Positions 1 to 5,695 of a DNA stretch of 5,995 nucleotides are shown piece by piece (the first letter of the stretch is position 1; every line of letters starts with the position of its first letter). The DNA lies in the NCBI GenBank assembly GCA_040235495.1, contig JBECKV010000021.1, forward strand, positions 1 to 5,995, written 5' to 3'. The position numbers were made by a program, and so were the translations under genes. This DNA comes from HB2-32-21 sp040235495. GTDB lineage: Bacteria > Pseudomonadota > Gammaproteobacteria > Pseudomonadales > Porticoccaceae. Below the pieces are notes generated by a model. It saw only the letters and a program-made list of their open reading frames with translations, was not told the origin of the DNA and searched no databases.

Positions 1-484
1 GCGCCAGCACCAGGATGGCGGCCAGCAGACTGGCGCCGGGCGGTTGCCAGCTGGCAATCAATGGCACCAGTCGGGTCAGGCCCCATAAACCGAACACCAC
101 CGAGGGCACCCCGGCGAGCAGATTGAGTAACAGCCGAAACCCGGGCACCAGTGATGCATGAGCATAAAACTGAAGGAAAATGGCGCTTGTCAGGCCCACC
201 GGCAAAGCGAGGGTGATCGCGCCCAGGGTAACGGCAAGCGAAGCCCAGATCATCGGCGCCAGGCCAAAGCGCCCCTCCAGTGGGTACCAGCCATCAGACT
301 GAAACAGTCTGAACAGTGTGTCGCCGCTGATGAGGTTGTCATTGCTCCCGGCAACACTCGTTTCGGTAAACAGGGGCCAGGATTCGAGGACCAGAAAAGC
401 GACGATCAAAGCCAGTAGCAGCGCGCTTATCAATGCCAAGAAACGGAGCACGAAACTGACACGCTGATCGGTTCGGTTGGGCAA
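1..484 (-). CDS. pstC: Phosphate-type ABC transporter permease PstC, N-terminal part (runs off the window)
   Basis: PstC is one of two inner-membrane permease subunits of the high-affinity phosphate importer PstSCAB. I translated 161 residues. A short polar N-terminus (PNRTDQR) is followed by a strong membrane segment at about residues 12-32 (ending AFLVLESWPLF), then a periplasmic stretch with GWYPLEGRFGLAPMIWAS, a second segment (AVTLGAITLALPVGL), and the loop LLAGVPSVVFGLWGLTRLVP. This LAGVPSVVFG loop is the diagnostic cytoplasmic coupling region of PstC/PstA permeases. The only sensible start is TTG at 484: the frame has a stop at 503-505, no ATG lies between, and the next candidate (GTG at 451) would cut into the first membrane segment. 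A weak GAGAG lies 7 nt upstream. It follows pstS after a 177-nt gap, longer than the other junctions, so it may have its own promoter. The C-terminal part, and any pstA, pstB or phoU, lie beyond position 1. Confidence 0.9.
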   Translation of the reverse strand, partial: MPNRTDQRVSFVLRFLALISALLLALIVAFLVLESWPLFTETSVAGSNDNLISGDTLFRLFQSDGWYPLEGRFGLAPMIWASLAVTLGAITLALPVGLTSAIFLQFYAHASLVPGFRLLLNLLAGVPSVVFGLWGLTRLVPLIASWQPPGASLLAAILVLA

Positions 485-497
485 ACGCTTTACTCTC

Positions 498-582
498 TTA
501 TTTCACAGCCACTTTTTATTAACAGCCACATTTACTGACAGGCACTTTTCTTTTATTCACGGGCGGATTTAATCACAGGCGC
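498..582. repeat. Five degenerate tandem repeats, unit 15-19 nt, upstream of pstC
   Basis: On the plus strand five units follow one another: 498-512, 513-529, 530-545, 546-564 and 565-582. Each is a T/A-rich half followed by a core like ACAGSCAC; the cores are CACAGCCAC, AACAGCCAC, GACAGGCAC, TCACGGGC and CACAGGCGC. Read on the minus strand the unit is roughly GTGSCTGTNANTAAA. Units 1-3 are the most alike; unit 4 is the weakest. They lie just before the pstC start, where regulator-binding sites would be expected. CTGTCAG in unit 3 resembles half of the enterobacterial Pho box (CTGTCAT), but the period is 16-19 nt rather than the 11 nt of a Pho box. The array partly overlaps the possible small ORF at 553-636. 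Confidence 0.5.
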
Positions 583-636
583 GGTGCGCAGCGTGGATTC
601 AGTCATGACGACATTAAAGGCGTTTATTTTGCTCAT
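553..636 (-). CDS. Possible 27-residue small ORF between pstS and pstC
   Basis: An ATG at 636 opens a 27-codon frame ending in TAA at 553-555. The protein begins MSKINAFNVVMTES and ends VIKSARE. A good Shine-Dalgarno sequence, GAGGA, lies about 5 nt upstream, and the start is only 25 nt after the pstS stop, which fits an operon position. There is no membrane segment, cysteine or motif I recognise. It could be a real small protein, a translated leader for pstC, or chance. A remnant of an earlier pstC N-terminus is also possible, since PstC proteins often start with a short polar tail, but the frame differs from that of pstC and stops lie between. Confidence 0.3.
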   Translation of the reverse strand: MSKINAFNVVMTESTLRTAPVIKSARE

Positions 637-661
637 ATTTTCCTCGCCTACGGCTGCATTT

Positions 662-1534
662 TTATTTCTCAAGGCTGTTTGTTTGACCGCTCAAGGCTGC
701 TTCCGACGCACGGACAAAAAATTGAGCCTCGATCAGATCCGCAACCTCGGCGGATTGGGCAAATTCGATAAATGCCTTGGCGAGCGCACTCGGTTGCCCC
801 TTGACAACCAGGTTCAACTGCCGTGCCAAGGGGTAGACGCCGCCTGCCACGGCCGCGACGCTAGCCGCTTGACCCGCCATCGGCAACAGCTTGATCGCTG
901 TGCCGCGTTGCTCCTCATATTCGGCGCTACCGATCGACACATAACCGATAGCACCGGGATTGCCGGATACCGTCTTGATGCCTTGCTGGTTATCACCGAT
1001 CACCACATGAGCTTTGATCTCGCTATTTTTCAACGCAAAGTGGTGCAGGAATAATTCCAGCGTGGAACGGCCTTCCGCCTTGTTGACAACGGTGATTGGC
1101 AGGTCCGGCCCACCGACCGTGTTCCAGTTGCTTACCAACCCGGTATAAATCGCAATGACTTGCCCGTCACTCAAACGGGTAATCGGATTGCTCCCGTGGA
1201 CAATGATGCCGATTCCATCCATGGCGATCAGGTAGGGTGTCAGGTCCCGCTCGGATGGCTTCAGGGCTCTCGACACCATGCCGATATCCGCCAGGCCCGT
1301 GCGCGCATCGTTGATGCCACGGGATGACCCTCCGGTTTGCACATCGATGCGCACACCGGGGTGTTGTTGCTCGTAGCGCTTGGCGATTTCCAGCGCCAGC
1401 GGTGCGACAGTGCTCGAACCGGTCAAGGCCAATTTGCTCTCCGCCCGCAGGCCGGTCGGCAAGCCGAGGATAAAAATCGTGAAGAACCCAAGGAACAACG
1501 CATGACCGCCGCTAAGTTTTACTTGCGGTTGCAT
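662..1534 (-). CDS. pstS: PstS-like phosphate-type substrate-binding protein (PBP-like, periplasmic)
   Basis: This 290-residue protein belongs to the PstS-type periplasmic binding proteins, which capture phosphate (and often, less well, arsenate) and deliver it to PstCAB. Residues 1-31 form a signal peptide: a basic start, a hydrophobic core at 12-27 (ALFLGFFTIFILGL) and a likely cleavage after LRA. The mature protein opens with the oxyanion-binding loop LTGSSTVAP (37-45). GGSSRGI (68-74) is the second binding loop, and NKAEGRSTLELF (151-162) is a third loop that contacts the anion in this fold. GNPGAIGYVSIG (191-202) is another family hallmark. At 290 residues it is of the shorter PstS type rather than the ~345-residue enterobacterial type. 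The start is set by GGAG 5 nt upstream, inside the end of the DUF3179 gene, and pstC follows downstream. Whether the ligand is phosphate, arsenate or another oxyanion cannot be decided from sequence. Confidence 0.9.
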   Translation of the reverse strand: MQPQVKLSGGHALFLGFFTIFILGLPTGLRAESKLALTGSSTVAPLALEIAKRYEQQHPGVRIDVQTGGSSRGINDARTGLADIGMVSRALKPSERDLTPYLIAMDGIGIIVHGSNPITRLSDGQVIAIYTGLVSNWNTVGGPDLPITVVNKAEGRSTLELFLHHFALKNSEIKAHVVIGDNQQGIKTVSGNPGAIGYVSIGSAEYEEQRGTAIKLLPMAGQAASVAAVAGGVYPLARQLNLVVKGQPSALAKAFIEFAQSAEVADLIEAQFFVRASEAALSGQTNSLEK

Positions 1535-1536
1535 TG

Positions 1537-2553
1537 CTACTCCGGAGCGCCTGGCTGGATCGTGCTTTCAGCCGTATGAAGCGTGCCTGTGGGATTGAAA
1601 GCAAAAAAAGCAAATGCAAAGGTGACGACATAGGGCACGTCGGCATTAGCTCGGGTCACCACTATATTTCCGACATCCCTGCTGCCGTCCATACGCGCAT
1701 GGTCCAGGGCCGAGAGTTGCCCGGAAGTCCAGGCAATCGTCAGTCCCCGATGCCTGATCACGGCTTGTGACACCAATAGCGGCAGCGAGAATGCCTCGTT
1801 CCCTACCGCCACTACCCTCATCATGGGCGGGACTCCCTCGGGCGTTGATCCTTTATACAAAAAAGGGAGTGGAGCACTGTCATAGCCGACGTAAGGATTT
1901 GACCCGTAAGCACGAGCCGCGGGATTGTTGGCAATCAACACCTTTCCGTGTGGCGCACGTGCGCGAAAATTCTCGAATGATTCCAATCGCGAAGCAACAA
2001 TCGTGAGGGTTTGCCCCGCCAGCTCGCCGACGATGGCCTGACCCGAAAATTGCTGCCACCAGGATTCCGTTTGCCGGTCATACATGACGAGATCGGAGTG
2101 TCGCAAGTTTCCTGTCGTGCCAAAATCCAATATTTTGTTATCGAGTCGCCGATCAAAAACAATGGCGGTGTTACACAAAGGACAGTAGGTTACCGTAACC
2201 GGTATTCCAGCAACCGTATCATTGACGATTTCGTGCCACATCAGCACGCGTAGCGGATAGGCTCTGGCGTCGCCGTCAATACTCAATCCGATCACGGGCT
2301 CATGGTCGGACAGGGTATTGCCGGCGGCGGAAAGCAACGCGAATCTGGGGCTATCGATGGCTGGTATGCCGTCCTTGCCCGGCCCTCCGGGCTGAATTTC
2401 CTCCAGCGCAATGGTCGTCCTGGAAAAATCCGTTTTCGGCCATTCGTTTCGCCATTTGCTTGACCAGTGCTCCACGGATTGCGCGTCGGTGAATGCAGGT
2501 TTAATCATTATAAATACCATCAAGACAACCGCGATATTTTTATGTTTCAGCAT
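1537..2553 (-). CDS. Exported DUF3179-family protein with YCPLC motif
   Basis: The family (DUF3179) is widespread in bacteria and archaea and has no function I can state. From the chosen start the protein has 338 residues. Residues 1-25 are a signal peptide (MLKHKN, then a hydrophobic core IAVVLMVFIMI, then AFTDAQS), so the protein should be periplasmic. Family hallmarks are the IPAIDSPRF region, LMWHEIVNDTVAGIPVTVTY, the motif YCPLCNTAIVFDR (Cys124 and Cys127), FGTTGNLRHSDLVMYDR and ESWWQQFSGQAIVGELAG. These two cysteines are the only ones in the mature protein, so they could form a redox pair or a metal site; His107 in MWHEI is another strongly placed residue. I chose ATG at 2553 because GGAGA lies 7 nt upstream and it gives a normal signal peptide. 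ATG at 2592 (351 residues, AGGA 6 nt upstream) is a real alternative. The stop is 2 nt before pstS. Placed after CcdA and the exported thioredoxin-like protein, it is a plausible client of both (inference). Confidence 0.88.
   Translation of the reverse strand: MLKHKNIAVVLMVFIMIKPAFTDAQSVEHWSSKWRNEWPKTDFSRTTIALEEIQPGGPGKDGIPAIDSPRFALLSAAGNTLSDHEPVIGLSIDGDARAYPLRVLMWHEIVNDTVAGIPVTVTYCPLCNTAIVFDRRLDNKILDFGTTGNLRHSDLVMYDRQTESWWQQFSGQAIVGELAGQTLTIVASRLESFENFRARAPHGKVLIANNPAARAYGSNPYVGYDSAPLPFLYKGSTPEGVPPMMRVVAVGNEAFSLPLLVSQAVIRHRGLTIAWTSGQLSALDHARMDGSRDVGNIVVTRANADVPYVVTFAFAFFAFNPTGTLHTAESTIQPGAPE
1540..1543 (-). promoter_or_regulatory. Ribosome binding site of pstS, inside the DUF3179 stop region
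   Basis: GGAG on the minus strand ends 5 nt before the pstS ATG at 1534. Its last base belongs to the TAG stop of the DUF3179 gene (1537-1539) or abuts it, so ribosomes ending DUF3179 translation stand on the pstS start. This favours translational coupling. Confidence 0.7.
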
Positions 2554-2560
2554 CTTTATT

Positions 2561-2565
2561 TCTCC
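2561..2565 (-). promoter_or_regulatory. Ribosome binding site deciding the DUF3179 start
   Basis: GGAGA on the minus strand is 7 nt upstream of the ATG at 2553. It supports that start over the longer frame beginning at 2592, whose own candidate site (AGGA, 6 nt upstream) is of similar quality, so the choice also rests on the signal peptide. Confidence 0.55.
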
Positions 2566-2595
2566 GTTAAAAACATCGTTTCGGCTGTTCATTTG

Positions 2596-2745
2596 TTATC
2601 CTGAAACGCCAAATCGCTGTGTTTTTATAGCGGGTACTTTTATTCCCGGGTGGTTTCTTAATATCCGATGGGCATCGTCGAGTTGACCACACAAGACCAT
2701 AGCCTCATGAAACAGGATGTTGCGCGAGGTGCTGCCGGATTTCAT
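2596..2745 (-). CDS. Possible 49-residue small ORF between ccdA and DUF3179
   Basis: An ATG at 2745 overlaps the ccdA TGA (2742-2744) as ATGA and opens 49 codons ending in TAA at 2596-2598, just 3 nt before the alternative DUF3179 start at 2592. The product begins MKSGSTSRNILFHEAMVLCG and ends KTQRFGVSG. It is basic, has one cysteine and no membrane segment or motif I recognise. In favour: the coupled junction is the same type as between trx and ccdA, and the frame fills almost the whole gap. Against: no clear Shine-Dalgarno, and the second half uses codons (ATA, TTA, AGA, GTA, GGA) unlike the neighbouring genes. If it is not a gene, 2593-2741 is simply an intergenic stretch with no terminator I can see. 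Confidence 0.35.
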   Translation of the reverse strand: MKSGSTSRNILFHEAMVLCGQLDDAHRILRNHPGIKVPAIKTQRFGVSG

Positions 2746-3452
2746 AACGACAGCGCCCAGTCCGGCAAATATCGAAGCGCGTACGTCTCCAGGATTTTGT
2801 CGAACCCGGTAAGCACCATTACGCCAAGCAATAGCAGCAAGTAACCGAGAACGATTTTAGCCGTGGCTACATTGTTGAATAACCGCGGGCGCCAGACGCT
2901 CAATATTTTCCCTGAGAAAAACGCAGCCGCGATCAACGCGGCCGCCGTCCCCAGTCCAAAGGCAAACATAGTGAAAAATGCCATGCCCATTTCCTGCCCC
3001 ACCGAAGCCAATGCAATGGCCGCGCCCAGGGTCGGCCCGACACAGGGTAGCCACACCAGTCCCAATAGCATCCCGACACCGAACTGGCCGAACGCGGAGT
3101 TGGCATCAGGACTGCCTACCTTCATATGACTGCTTAGCATGGATAAGCGAAGACCGACCCAATCGGCCAAAGGCTTGATGATAAGAATCAGCCCCACCAG
3201 TATCAGCAATATGGCCGCAAGCCCCCGGAAGGCATCCGGATTCAATCCGGCATTGAGCAGCGAAAATGTCAGCAGGCTGCCCGCCAGTGCAAACGCACAA
3301 CTCAAACCCAGGGCGAGATGGACCGGGCCCCAGGGCCCCTTGCCCGCCGCCGACGCCATCACGACGGGCACCAGTGGCCAGACACAGGGCGACAAAATGC
3401 CCAGCACCCCGGCGATCAATGCCAGCGGGATGGAGGCCAGCTCCAACGTCAT
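2742..3452 (-). CDS. ccdA: CcdA/DsbD-type transmembrane thiol-disulfide electron carrier
   Basis: This 236-residue inner-membrane protein matches the CcdA family and the core membrane domain of DsbD, which move electrons from cytoplasmic thioredoxin to thiol proteins outside the membrane. I see about six membrane segments, near residues 8-30, 47-67, 77-93, 124-148, 155-180 and 197-215. The two redox cysteines are in the usual places: LSPCVWPLVP in the first segment (Cys23) and WLPCVGPTLG in the fourth (Cys137), each with the flanking prolines typical of the family. Cys52 in the second segment is an extra cysteine. The length fits stand-alone CcdA; no N- or C-terminal DsbD domains are present. 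The start overlaps the upstream thioredoxin-like gene as ATGA, which strongly suggests that the thioredoxin-like protein is its direct partner. Its role may be in this cluster rather than in cytochrome c maturation, as no ccm genes are seen here. Confidence 0.9.
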   Translation of the reverse strand: MTLELASIPLALIAGVLGILSPCVWPLVPVVMASAAGKGPWGPVHLALGLSCAFALAGSLLTFSLLNAGLNPDAFRGLAAILLILVGLILIIKPLADWVGLRLSMLSSHMKVGSPDANSAFGQFGVGMLLGLVWLPCVGPTLGAAIALASVGQEMGMAFFTMFAFGLGTAAALIAAAFFSGKILSVWRPRLFNNVATAKIVLGYLLLLLGVMVLTGFDKILETYALRYLPDWALSL

Positions 3453-4012
3453 GACCTGGGTTTGAAGGTAATGGCTTTATCCAACTCCGCTGTAATCACA
3501 GCGGGCCGGGTTTCACCGACGCTAAACCAGAACTGCTCCCTGCCTTTATAAATCAATAAGGTTGACTGACGTGGCGCGCGGAAGTGACGCACAAAATCCT
3601 TTTGTGTATCAAAATCGATTTCAAGAATGATAAATTTTTTGTCCGGATTTATTTCCCGATAGCTCTCGAGCGCGGCCTGTTGCTTTGCGCAGGTCGGGCA
3701 CCATGCGGCGTGGACATCAATCACTACCACCGCGTCTTGCGATTGCAGCTGCTCAAATCGTTCATGACTGTACGGCTCCTTGGCCAGGGTTGTCCCGGTA
3801 GTATGAGAGGATTTTTCCCTGGTGGAATCCGCGGGCAAACCATGCACGGGCAAAAGCGAAAATAACAAAAACAAAAACAAAGACGGAAAAACTTTACGTA
3901 TTGGCATCATGGAATATCTGCCTTGCAGTGAGTTCATGCTAATCAGGGTTTCGCGTCCTTTTCCAGATCCATATGGCGCGGCCACTGTTATCGACTTTTC
4001 TATAACGGCCAT
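3449..4012 (-). CDS. Exported thioredoxin-fold protein, CPTC site, Ser at the cis-Pro position
   Basis: The 187-residue product has a hydrophobic export segment at about residues 41-57 (VFPSLFLFLLFSLLPVHG), a linker, and a thioredoxin domain from about 80 to 183. The active site is HAAWCPTCAKQ (Cys105 and Cys108), preceded by the usual strand VVVIDV. Where thioredoxins have Gly-Ile-cis-Pro-Thr, this one has RQSTLLIYKG, so Ser150 replaces the cis-proline. I recall this QSTL form from a subgroup of thioredoxin-like proteins encoded beside ccdA, but could not verify it here. Start: ATG at 4012 has GGGGAG 6 nt upstream; it leaves 40 residues before the hydrophobic segment, an unusually long n-region. 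ATG at 3910 (MMPIRK) would give a standard signal peptide but has only a distant AAGG. The export segment holds no lipobox cysteine. The stop overlaps ccdA as ATGA, so CcdA probably keeps this protein reduced. It lies 57 nt after arsM. Confidence 0.85.
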   Translation of the reverse strand: MAVIEKSITVAAPYGSGKGRETLISMNSLQGRYSMMPIRKVFPSLFLFLLFSLLPVHGLPADSTREKSSHTTGTTLAKEPYSHERFEQLQSQDAVVVIDVHAAWCPTCAKQQAALESYREINPDKKFIILEIDFDTQKDFVRHFRAPRQSTLLIYKGREQFWFSVGETRPAVITAELDKAITFKPRS

Positions 4013-4018
4013 GTGCTG

Positions 4019-4024
4019 CTCCCC
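4019..4024 (-). promoter_or_regulatory. Ribosome binding site supporting the long thioredoxin-like start
   Basis: GGGGAG on the minus strand sits 6 nt before the ATG at 4012. It is the best Shine-Dalgarno near this gene and is the reason for preferring 4012 over the ATG pair at 3905-3910, which would fit the signal peptide better. Confidence 0.6.
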
Positions 4025-4069
4025 TGCTGCTTGGGCGACACTCCTTTATTGGATGAATTCCGGTTGCAT

Positions 4070-5110
4070 TCAACAGCATGGATGGGCCTCCCCGGAGCCA
4101 GTCGGCCGATCGAAAGGCATCGCCGCGCCACAGCCCTCAAATAGTCCGAAGTGGCGATTGAAATCACCAATAAAGGCAAAGTGCTCGGCGAAACGGCTAT
4201 CGTGCAGCATGCGCCAGGTGTTACCGCAAACCGGGAAAACCCGACCCGCGTCGAGGGTGTGATGCTTGTCGAGGGTGAAATTGTGTGGGCAATGGGGAAT
4301 CGTGCCTTGGTAAATCACGGCCTGCCCATAGTCCTCGCAGGCACTTTCCAGGCCGTCCAGTTTGAACAGGCGGTAAGTGGCTGAGTAAAACCGCAAGTTT
4401 CCGGTTTGCGCGCTCAAAGTATTGTCAGTGACGGCAAGGGGGCGATCTTCCACCAGTCTCGGGTCGGCAAATCCGGCTGCATTGGCCAGGCGCGGAAAGT
4501 CGTTCCAGTAGAGGGCGCCGCCCAGGCATTCCCCGTACAACACGGAATCGTTTCTCACCGCTTCGGGGACACGGCGATCGGAGTAGACATCGGCAAAATA
4601 GAATTCACCGCCGGGCTTCAGTAAACGTTCGACGCCAGCCAGCACGGCGGCTTTATCGGGCGACAGATTGACCACGCAATTGGAAACGATGACGTCGAAA
4701 GAACCCGGTTTCAAATCCAGCTCATCGAGTTTTTCGATAAAACCCTTGATAAAGCGGACATTGGCGTAACCAAACGCCTGTGCATGCCAGTCCTGATGGG
4801 CCTGGGCCACCGCCAGTTGCTCATCGGTCATGTCCACCCCGACGACTTCGCCCTCAGGGCCGACCAACTGCGCCAGCACATAGACATCACGCCCGGAACC
4901 GCAGCCCAGATCAAGGACCCTGCAACCTTGCAGCAACACGGGACACACCAGGCCACAGCCGTAGTAGCGTGCAAGGACCTCGGGATGAATTCGTGCCAGC
5001 AGAGGTCTCAGCCAGTCCGGCGAGCTACCGAGGTCACAACAGGCTGTTGTTTTCAGGTCGGCAGTGCTTCGCAACTGTTTTCCGTAATAGTCCTGTACCA
5101 CTTCATGCAT
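4070..5110 (-). CDS. arsM: Arsenite S-adenosylmethionine methyltransferase, AS3MT type (ArsM)
   Basis: ArsM transfers methyl groups from SAM to arsenite in the cytoplasm, giving mono-, di- and trimethylated arsenicals with thiols as reductant. This 346-residue protein is close in layout to animal AS3MT. It opens with VQDYYGKQLRSTADLKTTACC, then has RYYGCGLVCP (Cys52), the SAM-binding motif LDLGCGSGRD (66-75), GVDMTDEQ (91-98), IVSNCVVNLSPDK (Cys145) and YGECLGGALYW (Cys195). These cysteines, with Cys24 or Cys25, match the four conserved cysteines of AS3MT (32, 61, 156, 206 in the human protein), so the arsenic site looks complete. The C-terminal part (FPVCGNTWRMLHDSRF, FGLFEGCG) is the ArsM C-terminal domain, and the protein ends in a Cys-Cys pair (345-346). 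AGGGAG is 8 nt before the start. It is 27 nt after the peroxiredoxin-like gene. Its substrate could include other metalloids, but arsenite is the best call. Confidence 0.92.
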   Translation of the reverse strand: MHEVVQDYYGKQLRSTADLKTTACCDLGSSPDWLRPLLARIHPEVLARYYGCGLVCPVLLQGCRVLDLGCGSGRDVYVLAQLVGPEGEVVGVDMTDEQLAVAQAHQDWHAQAFGYANVRFIKGFIEKLDELDLKPGSFDVIVSNCVVNLSPDKAAVLAGVERLLKPGGEFYFADVYSDRRVPEAVRNDSVLYGECLGGALYWNDFPRLANAAGFADPRLVEDRPLAVTDNTLSAQTGNLRFYSATYRLFKLDGLESACEDYGQAVIYQGTIPHCPHNFTLDKHHTLDAGRVFPVCGNTWRMLHDSRFAEHFAFIGDFNRHFGLFEGCGAAMPFDRPTGSGEAHPCC

Positions 5111-5137
5111 GGCGGGTGCTCCCTAAAATTTCAGAAT

Positions 5138-5695
5138 TTAGCGCTGATTTGCCCGGGACTTGGTCTGTTGCCAGGCGAATTGCCGTATCCGCTCAAAATC
5201 CAGATGATCGCCATCATCGCCGCCATGGTAGGACTCCTGAATGATGCCCTGGCGATCGACGAGGAAATCCGCGGGCATGGTGTCCATGCGCCCACCAATA
5301 GTCAGAGGGACGTAACCTTTCCCGATCATGGCGTAGAGCAGCGCAGGGAAGCGCAACAGCATGCCCTTGAACACCCCGAACCAGGAGTGACGGATACCAT
5401 AGCGGCCATGGATATGACCGCCCTCGTCGGCGAGAATGGGAAATGGCGAATCGTGACGTTCGGCGTAACGCTGCAACTCGCTCAACGAAGACTCGAACAC
5501 CGCGACGATCGTGAAGTCCTCGGGCAACTCGTCAACACGGGTGATCAGTTGATGGAGGCGCAGGTTACAGAACGGGCAGGAGGCAAAGCGGAAAAACGCC
5601 AGCAAATAGGGCTTGGCCTCCAGGCTGGACGATTGCCATGGCGAACCATCGAGCGATGGCAGGGTGAACGGGATGACGGATTGACCGGATTGCAT
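5138..5695 (-). CDS. SelL-related peroxiredoxin-like (AhpC/TSA) redox protein with CxxC
   Basis: The 185-residue protein has a thioredoxin/peroxiredoxin fold of the AhpC/TSA kind and no signal peptide, so it is probably cytoplasmic. After an N-terminal strand region (IPFTLPSLDG) comes the active site FFRFASCPFCNLRLHQL with Cys40 and Cys43. The CPFCN form is typical of the peroxiredoxin-like SelL-related group; in SelL selenoproteins one of these cysteines is selenocysteine, here both are ordinary Cys codons. Further fold features are ILADEGGHIHGRYGI (87-101) and DFLVDRQGIIQESYHGG (143-159), the usual peroxiredoxin C-terminal strands. The start has AAGAGG 9 nt upstream. It is first in the operon seen here and 27 nt before arsM, which suggests that it supplies reductant to ArsM or acts on oxidised arsenicals or peroxides (inference). 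I recall such proteins beside arsM in arsenosugar-type loci, but no arsS gene is present in this window. Confidence 0.85.
   Translation of the reverse strand: MQSGQSVIPFTLPSLDGSPWQSSSLEAKPYLLAFFRFASCPFCNLRLHQLITRVDELPEDFTIVAVFESSLSELQRYAERHDSPFPILADEGGHIHGRYGIRHSWFGVFKGMLLRFPALLYAMIGKGYVPLTIGGRMDTMPADFLVDRQGIIQESYHGGDDGDHLDFERIRQFAWQQTKSRANQR

Noticed and set aside
498..582. The repeat array as a canonical Pho box.
   Set aside because: A Pho box has CTGTCAT units 11 nt apart. Here the CTGT cores are 16-19 nt apart and only one is close to the consensus.
584..1054. Plus-strand open frame of 156 codons.
   Set aside because: It is antisense to pstS and shows only a short hydrophobic start and then low-meaning sequence.
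2742..3452. Full-length DsbD.
   Set aside because: Only the membrane core is present; there is no N-terminal DsbD-alpha domain or C-terminal thioredoxin domain.
3855..3890. A-rich run that looks like a simple repeat on the plus strand.
   Set aside because: On the minus strand it codes for the Phe/Leu-rich export segment of the thioredoxin-like protein.
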